Counted from the first letter of the stretch, positions 19,194 through 29,149 are shown. The stretch: DNA of 64,000 bases from an uncultured Pseudomonadales bacterium (GCA_949372635.1 CASIAB010000007.1:357221-421220); one strand, 5' to 3'. Notes: a model not told the origin generated them from the sequence alone. Numbers and translations are program-made.

Positions 19194-20510
19194 CTAGTCG
19201 ACAATGCTGTCATAGATAATATCGCGAGATATATTTCTCATATTTGGAGCGCCGGGGCGTCTCTGACCCTGTGCCTGAATCATGCCTATCAAGAACATAT
19301 CCTCAACCGGGTCTACCCAAAACCAAGTGCCGGCAGCACCAGACCAATAGTAAGTGCCCGGGCTAGCCGGTGTATTCGCTTTTTTGGGATCGTAGATAAC
19401 TGCGAAGTCGACGCCAAAGCCTTGGCCAGCCTGACCATCACTTGTAGCTGTGCCGCGCAGGTTTAGTTCATCTTGTAAGCTATTGGTGCGCATTATACGT
19501 ACAGACTCGGGAGAAAGAATTTTCTGCCCATCTAGTTCGCCTTCGTTAACCAGCATCTGTAAAAAACGGGCATAGTCATGTGTGGAAGAAACGAGTCCAC
19601 CACCGCCAGACTCTAATCGTTCTGGATCGAGATAGCTGGGCCGATCGGTACGGTGTGGCCTCTGTACCAGACGATTGCGCTCGGAATCCCAATTGTGAAC
19701 CTCAGCGAAGCGACTGACGTCTTCGGCTTTCACATAGAAACTCGTATCAGTCATGTCTAAAGGCTGAAAGATGTTCTGCTGCAGGAAATCACCGAAGCTG
19801 AGCCCTGAAAGCTTTTGCACAATGTATCCTTGAATGTCTACAGCGATCGAATACGACCACTGTTCGCCGGGTTGGAACAGAAGAGGTATATCGGCAACTT
19901 TCTCGATAAGCTCGTCGAGATCTGAAGAGGCAAGTACTTCTGTGTCGCGAAACTTGTTGTTGATTGGGTCGCTACCGCCTAGGCCGTAACCGAATCCGGC
20001 GGAGTGGTTGAGCAGTTCGCGCATATTTGGTTCACGCGCAGCTGAGACCAATTCCATTTCTCCTTCGTCGTTATAACTGCTCATGATGCGCAGGTTCGCT
20101 AATTCGGGAACATGCTGGCTAACTGGGTCATCGAAATTCCAGAGGCCTTGTTCATGGAGTATCATCAATGCAACGCCGGTCACTGGTTTGGACATTGAAT
20201 AAATCCGGAATAGTGAATCCATCTGCATTGAAGCCTGATCATCGACTCTGGCAAGGCCGGCGGTCTCGAAGGTGGCAACTTCACCATCTTTAGCAAGTAT
20301 CCAAACCATACCTGCCACGTCTTGATCAGCGACGATCTTTTCCATCGCGGCGTCTAAGGCCTGGATCCCTTCATTTGTAAAGCCTGCGGCGGCAGCTCCT
20401 GCCTCCTGCTGTGGCCAGGATGAGTCCGCCTGAACACCGTTGGAAAGGATAAGGCTGACGGCTATCGTCAGCAGTGATTTGTGCCAGTTTTTTAGCATGA
20501 ACCTAGTCAT
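19194..20510 (-). CDS. Serine hydrolase, class C beta-lactamase-like
   Basis: FRIYSMSKPVTGVALMILHEQG (SxxK), YSIAVDIQGYIVQKLSG (YxxA/V), GTYYWSGAAGTWFWVDP. Confidence 0.9.
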   Translation of the reverse strand: MTRFMLKNWHKSLLTIAVSLILSNGVQADSSWPQQEAGAAAAGFTNEGIQALDAAMEKIVADQDVAGMVWILAKDGEVATFETAGLARVDDQASMQMDSLFRIYSMSKPVTGVALMILHEQGLWNFDDPVSQHVPELANLRIMSSYNDEGEMELVSAAREPNMRELLNHSAGFGYGLGGSDPINNKFRDTEVLASSDLDELIEKVADIPLLFQPGEQWSYSIAVDIQGYIVQKLSGLSFGDFLQQNIFQPLDMTDTSFYVKAEDVSRFAEVHNWDSERNRLVQRPHRTDRPSYLDPERLESGGGGLVSSTHDYARFLQMLVNEGELDGQKILSPESVRIMRTNSLQDELNLRGTATSDGQAGQGFGVDFAVIYDPKKANTPASPGTYYWSGAAGTWFWVDPVEDMFLIGMIQAQGQRRPGAPNMRNISRDIIYDSIVD

Positions 20511-20694
20511 TTTCAGTTCTCCGCTTATTCTTAATAGTGTTATTTTTCCAACTTGGTGGAATCAGTTATGTCCGTATTAAACTAGGCCCATATAGATAGA
20601 ACGGGCATAGACAAAGACAAACCGCGCAAAGAGGCTAATAGTAACCCTCCTGCGCGGTCATTTGCTAGTGACTCTGACTGCTAAAAGTCAACAG

Positions 20695-20859
20695 TTAGTT
20701 GACCTTGAATTGAATCGGCGCAGAGCCGTCATTGTTGCCACCGCCAGGGCCGTCTCCGCCACCACCTTGGGCGAAAGCTATCGATGAATAAGCTAAAAAT
20801 AGTAGTGTGATAAAAGTAACAATGCCGTGTTTATGTACGCGAGAACTGTTGTTGGACAT
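20695..20859 (-). CDS. Small exported Gly/Asn-rich peptide, unknown function
   Basis: MSNNSSRVHKHGIVTFITLLFLAYSSIAFAQGGGGDGPGGGNNDGSAPIQFKVN; clear signal peptide and short Gly-rich tail. Internal ATG at 20859 preferred. Confidence 0.5.
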   Translation of the reverse strand: MSNNSSRVHKHGIVTFITLLFLAYSSIAFAQGGGGDGPGGGNNDGSAPIQFKVN

Positions 20860-21356
20860 CTCTATTCTTTTTCCAAATAGCAATTTGGTTAACTACTTCA
20901 AACGCAGAAGAAGGAATTTTGTTTATACCGAAATAGGAAGAATATCCCAGTACGATTGTTGGTTGAGTTGAGTGGTTATAAACAGGTAGAAAATGTAGGT
21001 ATGCTGTCAATCGCATATAGCAACTGCCGGGAGTCTGTGTAGGCTATCTGGTCAGAGACAGAGCTTTATGACACATAAGGCAGATTTGTCGTTTTACTCA
21101 GCTTCTTATTGAAGTTATCAAAAGCCGGGATATCGAGAACCGCTGCGCACATCAGGCAATCGGGTTTCCAGGTAACTTGATCGATTATCAAGATTGATGA
21201 AAATTCAAGGGAAATGCTCTCAAGAGAACCTTTGTGTGTTCCTCGGTGACGATTTGGAAATTGCCTGCTTCATAGCAAAGGAGTAATCTTCGAAAGAGTA
21301 GCAATGCTCGTACTGTCTAAGCAGGCGAATAACAGCTGATTCTTCGAGGAACAGTC

Positions 21357-22361
21357 ATGAAAAACAAATTACAACTTAGTCTTCTCATCCTTGGCTCGAG
21401 CTTTTGCTTGAATGCATTAGCCACCGATGACACTCGCTCACAGAGAACTCAGTGGGGCCAACCTGATCTTCAAGGCGTATGGAATTTCTCTTCCAACGTG
21501 CCTATGCAGCGTCCAGAGCGCTTTGCTGATAGAGAATTTATGACAGTCGAAGAAGTGGAAGAGATGCGTGCTCAACTTGCAGCGCGAGATGCAGCTTCGG
21601 ATCAGGCTGTTCCACAGGCCGAAGGTGGTCCTGGTGGCTACAATGACTTCTGGGTAGAGAGTGCGGGAATTACAGATCAGATACGGACTTCACATATCGT
21701 TTATCCGACTAATGGTCGTCTACCCGGTAGAGTCGAAGGTGCTTCTGTTGCCTTTGGGGGTCTGGGTGATGATGTTCCTGGCGAGAGACCTGTACGCTAT
21801 ACCGTGGGTGGCATCGCGAAGAATGGCCCTGAAGATAGAGGCCTTTCAGAACGTTGCATCGTCGGTTTTAATTCGGGCCCGCCTTTTGTACCAAGCCTAT
21901 ATAACAACAACGTACAGATCGTTCAAAGTAAGGACACAGCAGTAATAGTTACTGAGATGATTCATGATGCTCGCATTGTTCAGATTGGCGAACGCCCCCC
22001 TCTGGATGAGAAGATTGGATTATGGACGGGTGACTCAAGAGGCTATTGGGAAGACGACACACTGGTAGTAGAAACGCGTAATTTCAATGGTCTTACGCAG
22101 AGCTATAGTGTGTTTGGTGATTCTGAGGACAAGCTACTCATCGAGAAGTTTTATCGTGTAGATCCTTACACAGTAAATTACGAGTGGACTCTAGACGATC
22201 CTTCTACCTTTACCGATAGGATCACTGCGATCGTGCCGATGACGAAGGTTGCGGGTCAGCTTTATGAGTATGCTTGCCACGAAGGTAACTACGGCATGCA
22301 GAATATTTTACGTGGCGAGCGTATTGCCGAAAAAACAGCACAGGAATCTGGCGCCAACTAA
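21357..22361 (+). CDS. Exported protein of unknown function, paralogue of the 1..651 product
   Basis: 334 aa, signal peptide; RTQWGQPDLQGVWNFSSNVPMQRP..YNNNVQIVQSKDTAVIVTEMIHDARIV..GDSRGYWEDDTLVVETRNFN. Confidence 0.88.
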   Translation: MKNKLQLSLLILGSSFCLNALATDDTRSQRTQWGQPDLQGVWNFSSNVPMQRPERFADREFMTVEEVEEMRAQLAARDAASDQAVPQAEGGPGGYNDFWVESAGITDQIRTSHIVYPTNGRLPGRVEGASVAFGGLGDDVPGERPVRYTVGGIAKNGPEDRGLSERCIVGFNSGPPFVPSLYNNNVQIVQSKDTAVIVTEMIHDARIVQIGERPPLDEKIGLWTGDSRGYWEDDTLVVETRNFNGLTQSYSVFGDSEDKLLIEKFYRVDPYTVNYEWTLDDPSTFTDRITAIVPMTKVAGQLYEYACHEGNYGMQNILRGERIAEKTAQESGAN

Positions 22362-22380
22362 GTGCTCTATTTTGATTTTT

Positions 22381-22405
22381 AAAACGGCCCTGCGGGGCCG
22401 TTTTT
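22381..22405 (+). terminator. Rho-independent terminator
   Basis: AAAACGGCCC-TGC-GGGGCCGTTTTT stem-loop with T-run directly after the 334-aa ORF. Confidence 0.85.
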
Positions 22406-22519
22406 ATTTCCTCCTCCTTTGTCACAGTGACACAACTAGGTTTTGTGTTGTACTCCTCTTGTATTAATTTCTTACGGGCGTTTGGCCCAATGAGTTGACT
22501 TTCAGTCATTCTCAAAATA

Positions 22520-22535
22520 CTGTATATATATACAG
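22520..22535. promoter_or_regulatory. LexA/SOS box upstream of dnaE2
   Basis: CTGTATATATATACAG, exact match to CTGT-N8-ACAG, within TACTGTATATATATACAGTA; 19 bp upstream of the dnaE2 ATG. Confidence 0.88.
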
Positions 22536-22553
22536 TATAAATTTTAATACATC

Positions 22554-25500
22554 ATGACTCGAAATTACTCAATAGCACGCAATCTGCCATCTCTAGCGGA
22601 GGAAGGCGCGACTCTTAGCCCCCGCAATAAAGGCGGATCTGCTACGACTAGCCCCGAAGCAGCGCAGGCCTATGCAGAATTGCACTGCATTTCCAACTTC
22701 ACATTCCTACGTGGAGCCTCGTTTCCTGAAGAGTTGGTAGAGCGAGCCGAGGCGCTTGGATACAGAGCTATTGCTATTACCGATGAATGCTCGCTGTCCG
22801 GTGTGGTAAAGGCGCATATGGCCGCTAAAGAGCTGCGGATCAAATTGATCATCGGTAGTGAGTTCGTGTTGCGGGATCCAGCGACTGAAGCTTTACAAAA
22901 TGAAAAGACGATTAGAAAAAATCGCGATGTATTGAACAATGGAATGCGAATTGTGCTGCTCGCGCTCAATCGGAAAGGCTATGGCGAGCTCAGTCACCTA
23001 ATAAGCTGTGCGCGTCTACAAGCAAATAAGGGTGAGTATCGAGTCGATAGCGAGCTGTTGCGGGAAAAAATTCCTAACGATTGCGCGCTTTTATGGATTC
23101 CTGATCTTAAGCAGTCAGGTGCATGCATCGAATCGCAGGCAGCCTATTTGCGAGTACTAGCTGCAGGTAATTTATGGATTGCTGCGGAGCTTCTTCTTAA
23201 CGGACACGACCGACTAAAACTAAAGCGATTGCAAAAGCTGGGTAAAAACTTCGATATCCCCGTGTGCGCAGCGGGCGGTGTCTATATGCACGAAGCCGGG
23301 CGGCGCATCGTGCAAGACACATTGACGGCAATACGTTTAAGTCGGCCACTGACCGAAATTGGCTTCGCAGCAGAGCCAAATTCACAAAGGCACCTGCGTT
23401 CCATCGAGCAACTTAAGAAACTATATCCAGTACAACTCCTCGATGAGACTCTCAACATTGCTAATCGCTGCAATTTCTCTCTCGATGAGCTTCGCTATGA
23501 ATACCCATCCGAGCTCGTGCCGAAAGAACATACGGCTCACTCCTGGTTATGGCAGTTAACTAGAGAAGGGATTAAGAAGCGTTGGCCGCATGGAATATCG
23601 GGAAAGAATCAAAAAATTATCGAACATGAAATGAGACTAATAAAGCAGCTGTCGTATGAACATTTCTTTCTTACGGTGTATGAGATTGTTTGCTTCGCTG
23701 TTGATCAAAATATTTATTGTCAAGGTCGTGGCTCTGCCGCTAATTCTGTAGTCTGTTACTGCCTTGGGATAACACAAGTGAGTCCCGATCATACGGAGTT
23801 GCTGTTCGAACGTTTTCTCTCCACCGAGCGCTTTGAGCCACCAGACATTGATGTGGATTTTGAGAATAGCCGCCGCGAAGAAGTGATTCAACACATCTAT
23901 CAAAAGTATGGACGTCATCGCACGGCGATTGCAGCCACGGTCATTACCTATCGCTCTCGGAGTGCTATACGTGATGTGGGCAAGGCATTGGGTCTTGATG
24001 ATGAGCTTATCAATCGTCTTGCTAAGTCGATCTTCTGTTGGGAAAGCGATTTGGAAGAACAGCTATCGGATTCGGGCATCGACTATACCGAACCAAAGAT
24101 TAAGGCCCTCATAACTCTCGCCCAGTCTCTAATGGGTTTTCCCCGCCACCTTTCTCAGCACGTCGGGGGTTTCGTTATTAGTCAGGGTGACTTGACGCAT
24201 CTGGTTCCTATCGAAAATGCAGCTATGGCTGATCGAACTATTATTCAATGGGATAAAGACGACTTGAAATCTTTAGGCCTACTTAAAGTTGATGTGCTCG
24301 CGCTGGGTATGTTGAGCGCGATTCATAAGGCGATAGATTTAGTGAATAGCTACGCCATCGAGGAAATAGGTATGAATAGCATCTCTGTGAAAGAGGACTC
24401 GAAAGTCTACGACATGATCTGTGAGGCTGATACGGTTGGCGTTTTTCAGATTGAGTCTCGCGCGCAGATGAGCATGTTACCAAGACTAAAACCTCGCAGT
24501 TATTATGACCTGGTTATTCAAATTGCGATCGTTAGGCCCGGGCCTATTCAGGGAGATATGGTGCACCCCTATCTGGAGCGACGTAAGAACCCTAGCGAGA
24601 CCAAATACGAGAGCGAGGCAGTGAGACAGACGCTGGAGCGTACTCTGGGAGTACCGATTTTTCAAGAGCAGATCATGAAGCTTGCCATGGTGGCTGCTGG
24701 GTTCTCAGCGGGCGAAGCCGATCAGCTACGACGCGCGATGGCAGCTTGGAAGAAGAAAGGAGGCCTCGAGCCGTTTCGAGATAGGTTGGTTTCTGGTATG
24801 GAAGACCGCGGCTACAGCGAAGAATTTGCTTTGCGCATCTATAGTCAGATTAAGGGCTTCGGTGACTATGGATTTCCAGAATCGCACTCGGCCAGCTTTG
24901 CGCTGCTGGCCTATGTTTCTTCCTGGTTGAAGTGTTATCACCCTGCCGCGTTTTGCTGCGCTCTGCTTAATAGTCAACCTATGGGTTTTTACCTGCCTGC
25001 CCAGTTGATACAGGATGCTCGTCGTCATGGTGTAGTGGTTCTGGCAGTCGATGTGAATGAAAGTTATTATGACTCGACTCTGGAATTCGGGGAAAATATG
25101 TTTGAGAAACCTTCTCTGCGTTTAGGCTTCTCTCTGGTAAAAGGTTTGTCTGTACTAGGAGCCGAATCAATCTGTCTGGCGCGGAGCTCGGGCCGATTTA
25201 CATCGGTGCAAGATCTGCTGACAAGAGCCGCATTGAACAAGAAAGACAGTGAAAGTCTTGCGGCAGCGGACGCACTGAAAGTACTGAGTGGCGATAGGCA
25301 TCGAGCTTTCTGGACTGTGGCTGGAGCGGATAAGCCTCTGCCTTTTTTTGAGAGCCATTCAGATCGTCAGGCGCTCACAATAGAGCAAAGTGATTTTGGT
25401 GTAGATGTACTACTGCCCGTTCCGTCCGAAGCCAATAATATAATAGCGGACTATGCTAGCACCGGACTTACCCTGCGCAGACATCCTGTGGCCTTGCTGC

Positions 25501-25844
25501 GCCCACATCTCGATTTGTACAAGGTAACGAGCGCCAATGGCCTTGTGTCGATACAGAACGAAAGTTTTATCAAGGTGGTGGGTATAGTTACGAGTAGACA
25601 GCGGCCACAGACAGCGGCAGGGGTTACTTTCTTAACGTTAGAAGACGAGAGTGGTTTCGTTAATGTGGTTGTCTGGCCAAGCCTAGGAGAGAAACAGCGG
25701 CCTATTGTAAGAAGGTCGGTGCTAATAGGTGTAGTAGGTCATTTGCAGAAGAGCGATGGAGTAATTCATCTCATCGCGAGAGAGTTAGTCGACCTTAGCC
25801 ACTGGCTAGGTGCGATGAATTTGTCGTCACGAGACTTTATCTAG
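22554..25844 (+). CDS. dnaE2: Error-prone DNA polymerase DnaE2/ImuC
   Basis: 1096 aa; AYAELHCISNFTFLRGASFPEELVERA, YCQGRGSAANSVVCYCLGIT, PPDIDVDFENSRREEVIQHIY, GFPESHSASFALLAYVSSWLKCYHPAAF. Confidence 0.96.
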   Translation: MTRNYSIARNLPSLAEEGATLSPRNKGGSATTSPEAAQAYAELHCISNFTFLRGASFPEELVERAEALGYRAIAITDECSLSGVVKAHMAAKELRIKLIIGSEFVLRDPATEALQNEKTIRKNRDVLNNGMRIVLLALNRKGYGELSHLISCARLQANKGEYRVDSELLREKIPNDCALLWIPDLKQSGACIESQAAYLRVLAAGNLWIAAELLLNGHDRLKLKRLQKLGKNFDIPVCAAGGVYMHEAGRRIVQDTLTAIRLSRPLTEIGFAAEPNSQRHLRSIEQLKKLYPVQLLDETLNIANRCNFSLDELRYEYPSELVPKEHTAHSWLWQLTREGIKKRWPHGISGKNQKIIEHEMRLIKQLSYEHFFLTVYEIVCFAVDQNIYCQGRGSAANSVVCYCLGITQVSPDHTELLFERFLSTERFEPPDIDVDFENSRREEVIQHIYQKYGRHRTAIAATVITYRSRSAIRDVGKALGLDDELINRLAKSIFCWESDLEEQLSDSGIDYTEPKIKALITLAQSLMGFPRHLSQHVGGFVISQGDLTHLVPIENAAMADRTIIQWDKDDLKSLGLLKVDVLALGMLSAIHKAIDLVNSYAIEEIGMNSISVKEDSKVYDMICEADTVGVFQIESRAQMSMLPRLKPRSYYDLVIQIAIVRPGPIQGDMVHPYLERRKNPSETKYESEAVRQTLERTLGVPIFQEQIMKLAMVAAGFSAGEADQLRRAMAAWKKKGGLEPFRDRLVSGMEDRGYSEEFALRIYSQIKGFGDYGFPESHSASFALLAYVSSWLKCYHPAAFCCALLNSQPMGFYLPAQLIQDARRHGVVVLAVDVNESYYDSTLEFGENMFEKPSLRLGFSLVKGLSVLGAESICLARSSGRFTSVQDLLTRAALNKKDSESLAAADALKVLSGDRHRAFWTVAGADKPLPFFESHSDRQALTIEQSDFGVDVLLPVPSEANNIIADYASTGLTLRRHPVALLRPHLDLYKVTSANGLVSIQNESFIKVVGIVTSRQRPQTAAGVTFLTLEDESGFVNVVVWPSLGEKQRPIVRRSVLIGVVGHLQKSDGVIHLIARELVDLSHWLGAMNLSSRDFI

Positions 25845-25868
25845 TCCTCTCTGATTAAAGCCAATTAA

Positions 25869-27365
25869 CTATGCAAAGAAACCATGTAGGAACCAATTCC
25901 TTTTGCCATTTCTCTCGCGGTATATCCAAAGCCTGCTGCCACTATGTTCTCTAGCAACATAGTAATCCCGACACACATCGATTCCTGACCACCAATGCGT
26001 CTCTATTCGTTCGGGCCCACTTACGATGGTGATAGGCTTGCGATAGAAAAGCCTGCCCTTGTTGATGTTGAGTTGCTTAGGTTCCTGCAGTAACCACAGG
26101 GGCCTAGGGTTTGCAGAAACTTCTGTAGATATAGCGGCAGGGCTTCCTTGATTCGGATTCTCTTTGTAGTCGAGCTGCAAGCTCGCATATTCTGGACAAT
26201 GCTGAGTTGCGTTACTAACACTTTTTACATAATTTTCGCCGAGTCTCGCCTGTAGCCGCTCCATAAATTGATTAAGATTACTGTCATTATAATGCGTCGA
26301 GTTTGACGCCTCATTTTCTAAAAAAGATTCGCTCTTAGCGAAGAAGGCGTCAAATTTTCTAACTTCAATCTTGATGGCGACTATTGGGGCTGGAATAGAT
26401 AATCTACCGAAATGAGTTTCCAGTAATAGCGTGAGATGTTGCTGTGAACGACTCGCCATGCGTAATCCGATATTAATCACGGTGCTATCGCGCTTCTCAT
26501 GGAACAAGGATAAAAGTAAGCTGCTAGTACTGAGGTCTCTTCGTCGCAGGAAATCGCAAAGTTGCGCCAATAATTCATCGGCAATCGGTAATAGTCGGTC
26601 GAGGTTTTCAATTTCGTAAGGTAGGTCATAGGATGCAACGAATGTAGGCGGAGGAATATAATTGTGCGTTGGTTCAGCTGCTATTCCTAGCGCCGTATTT
26701 AGTTGATTTACGAAGTTGCTGCCAAAACGTTTTCGTAGACCATCGCTAGGTAAGCGCCAAATGTCTCTTAAATGACGAATTCCCATGTTAAGAAGTCGCC
26801 GACGTTGTTCCTTGTTTAGGTCTAGTACGTCTGCGGAAAGTTGTCCTAGTGCTGAGCGTAAATTTTCTTGTCGATAGACCAGCACATTTTTTCCGGACTT
26901 GGCTAGCAATAAGCTGCCGCTGACGGTAGGGCTGGCTGCATAAAAGAAATCATCTGCTAAATTCCACTGTTGTAGTTGTTTCTCTATGGGTCTTTGCAAC
27001 TTTTGATGAATAAAATCGATGCCAGAAAAATATTTCAAGCTACTGCGTATCTCGCAGATTAATGCCTGAGGATGAAGGCTCACTGTAGAGCTAACACTTT
27101 GCATGTGGCCGGCTAGTTGGTCGAGATATTTCTTCTGTTGTGTTGAGTCTAGCTCCCTAAGCTGAGGAAAATAGAGCGCATACCATAGGTTTTTAGACCT
27201 GCTGCGCTTTGCGATGGGTTTGGCGTTCGCCTCATTCGTCGCAGTCTTGGAGGGCCACGCCTTCGCTAAGTTTTTGGGTCGTGCGGGAAGTTGGATAATC
27301 TGAGCGCCAGAATCAGGCGCTATACAGGGCAGAGGAATCTGTGCCTCACTGTCTGGGTCTTTCAA
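25869..27365 (-). CDS. imuB: ImuB, Y-family polymerase-like translesion synthesis protein
   Basis: WYALYFPQLRELD, FYAASPTVSGSLLLAKSG, LLNMGIRHLRDIWRLPSDGLRKRFG, downstream of imuA. Confidence 0.9.
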   Translation of the reverse strand: MKDPDSEAQIPLPCIAPDSGAQIIQLPARPKNLAKAWPSKTATNEANAKPIAKRSRSKNLWYALYFPQLRELDSTQQKKYLDQLAGHMQSVSSTVSLHPQALICEIRSSLKYFSGIDFIHQKLQRPIEKQLQQWNLADDFFYAASPTVSGSLLLAKSGKNVLVYRQENLRSALGQLSADVLDLNKEQRRRLLNMGIRHLRDIWRLPSDGLRKRFGSNFVNQLNTALGIAAEPTHNYIPPPTFVASYDLPYEIENLDRLLPIADELLAQLCDFLRRRDLSTSSLLLSLFHEKRDSTVINIGLRMASRSQQHLTLLLETHFGRLSIPAPIVAIKIEVRKFDAFFAKSESFLENEASNSTHYNDSNLNQFMERLQARLGENYVKSVSNATQHCPEYASLQLDYKENPNQGSPAAISTEVSANPRPLWLLQEPKQLNINKGRLFYRKPITIVSGPERIETHWWSGIDVCRDYYVAREHSGSRLWIYRERNGKRNWFLHGFFA

Positions 27366-27383
27366 GGCATTGCTCCAGACAGG

Positions 27384-28115
27384 TCAGGCTTGTTGGTAGA
27401 GGTTAATATTCGTGCTTAGTGAGCGGAAATTGCCTCTAGCCTTAATAACGGTCACTTCAGACTCATTAAAACTCGCATTTTCGGAGTAAGAATCTTCTAT
27501 TTTAAGACGTAATGGCGATGGTGAGTGCTCACTATCATGATGCTTAAATAATACCCCTAGAGTGTCTCCTGTGTCTGCTGCAAGCTGTAGCCGGCGCAAT
27601 ACTTTAGTCGGTAGCCAGTTCTGCCAGGCCAATACCAGGCCGCAATTTTTGGTCTGCAGGGCCTTTTCCATACTCCATAAAGCGTCCTTACAAGAGGTGT
27701 CTAGTTTGACCATCAGCACCTGTTCGGTGTTAATTCCCGCCTGTACTAAGGCAGGTGCATAAAGCAGATAGGGGGGAGATATCCACAGAATCCATTTCCC
27801 TTGTTCAACGATTGAACGCATGAGCGGAATCAAAAGCTGTAACTCGCCCATGCCCCAGTGAGGAGTGATGATCTCCATTAGGCCTTTCTCGGGCCACCCG
27901 CGTCCGGGAAGGATTGCATCCAGCTGTGCAAAACCAGTGCTTCGACCATGCATACCCTGACCGGCCATATCGCAGCCGCGCCATAGCTTTGGATTGCTTT
28001 GTATTAGCTCATCTATGTCGCTAGAGCCCTCACCATGAAAAGGATCTGCCTGTGCTGACTGGTATTGGTTCTGATATGGCAACTGCGTATCTGAGTGGTT
28101 TTGATTAGTAGTCAT
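27384..28115 (-). CDS. imuA: ImuA, RecA/SulA-like translesion synthesis-associated protein
   Basis: GFAQLDAILPGRGWPEKGLMEIITPHWGMGELQLLIPLM..WILWISPPYLLYAPALVQAGI..DALWSMEKALQTKNCGLVLAW. Confidence 0.9.
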   Translation of the reverse strand: MTTNQNHSDTQLPYQNQYQSAQADPFHGEGSSDIDELIQSNPKLWRGCDMAGQGMHGRSTGFAQLDAILPGRGWPEKGLMEIITPHWGMGELQLLIPLMRSIVEQGKWILWISPPYLLYAPALVQAGINTEQVLMVKLDTSCKDALWSMEKALQTKNCGLVLAWQNWLPTKVLRRLQLAADTGDTLGVLFKHHDSEHSPSPLRLKIEDSYSENASFNESEVTVIKARGNFRSLSTNINLYQQA

Positions 28116-28137
28116 TATCGGCTCAACCTAAATAATA

Positions 28138-28153
28138 CTGTATGAATATACAG
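28138..28153. promoter_or_regulatory. LexA/SOS box upstream of imuA
   Basis: CTGTATGAATATACAG, exact match to CTGT-N8-ACAG within TACTGTATGAATATACAGTA; 22 bp upstream of the imuA start on the reverse strand. Confidence 0.88.
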
Positions 28154-28310
28154 TATTATAGTCAGCAATCTCTTAAGCGCAATAGAAACTTTGGACTTTC
28201 GATAATCGAACGAAGGTTTCATCGCTAATCAATTGTTTTTTCGAAGAAATTAAAGATTCAAAGACAATAGACGTTAAAGTTCTTGAGCGTTAAAAAGCAT
28301 GGAGATGAAT

Positions 28311-28403
28311 ATGAGTAAAAAGCCAGATATGGTTATGATTGTTATCACCCTATTCGTAGTGGGCGTGCTGGCTAGCGGCGTCGCTCAAAGCGCATTGCTA
28401 TAG
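28311..28403 (+). CDS. Small single-TM peptide (30 aa)
   Basis: MSKKPDMVMIVITLFVVGVLASGVAQSALL; GGAG 6 nt upstream of ATG 28311 (alternative ATG at 28305). Below the ORF-track length cutoff. Confidence 0.5.
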   Translation: MSKKPDMVMIVITLFVVGVLASGVAQSALL

Positions 28404-28523
28404 AAATTGATCAGATAAATAGATGCTACTGCGATAGCGACATCCAGGCATAGTAATACCAGTTATAAGGTAACAAAAAAGGAAGATGGGCGGCCGAGGA
28501 TAGCCCGTTATCAGTATTTCCTC

Positions 28524-29114
28524 CTAAGTAGTATCAGGGCGGTATATATGCCTTTCGGTGGCAACCGCGTCCAATCGGACATCCCAGCTTTCTAGAGGGA
28601 AAGAGTCGACTAACTGACTCTCGTGTGCCAGGCCCACAAGCATTGGGCTGCTGCGGCGATTAAAGATCTTGAAACTGAAAGTACGATCGTAAAAGCCTTT
28701 GCCCATTCCCAGTCGAAAACAATCCTTACTAAACCCAACTAGCGGTACGAAAACCACATCGAAATTGGTTGGAGAAATGACCTCAGATGTCGATGGTTCT
28801 GCTATTCCCCATTTATTTGGTACCAATTCAGTATTGGCGTCATAAGGGGCGAAAGAAACGAACTCGGGATTATCTTGCTGAATGATTGGGAGGAAACAGG
28901 ATTTCCCCTCGCTTAGAGCTAGGTCGAGCAGCATGCGTGGGTCGATCTCGCCGCCTGCAACTTGATAGAACGCGATACGCTGGGCGACACGGAAGAAGTT
29001 CTGATTTCTGAGCATGCCGAACAAGGAGCCCGCGGCGGTCTTTTGTTGCTCAGGGCTCAACTCTTGACGCTTTTCACGGAGAGAAGAGCGGAGTGTGTCG
29101 CGCGTATCAGGCAT
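28524..29114 (-). CDS. fau: 5-formyltetrahydrofolate cyclo-ligase
   Basis: LRSSLREKRQELSPEQQ, IAFYQVAGGEIDPRMLLDLA, CFLPIIQ, DVVFVPLVGFSKDCFRLGMGKGFYDRTF, LVGLAHESQLVDSFPLESWDVRLDAVATE. Confidence 0.94.
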   Translation of the reverse strand: MPDTRDTLRSSLREKRQELSPEQQKTAAGSLFGMLRNQNFFRVAQRIAFYQVAGGEIDPRMLLDLALSEGKSCFLPIIQQDNPEFVSFAPYDANTELVPNKWGIAEPSTSEVISPTNFDVVFVPLVGFSKDCFRLGMGKGFYDRTFSFKIFNRRSSPMLVGLAHESQLVDSFPLESWDVRLDAVATERHIYRPDTT

Positions 29115-29149
29115 ATAAGATTGATAACGAATTAGGATTAAAAATTGTC

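Noticed and set aside
24726-25028. 100-aa reverse ORF inside dnaE2
   Set aside because: Antisense shadow of a well-supported polymerase gene.
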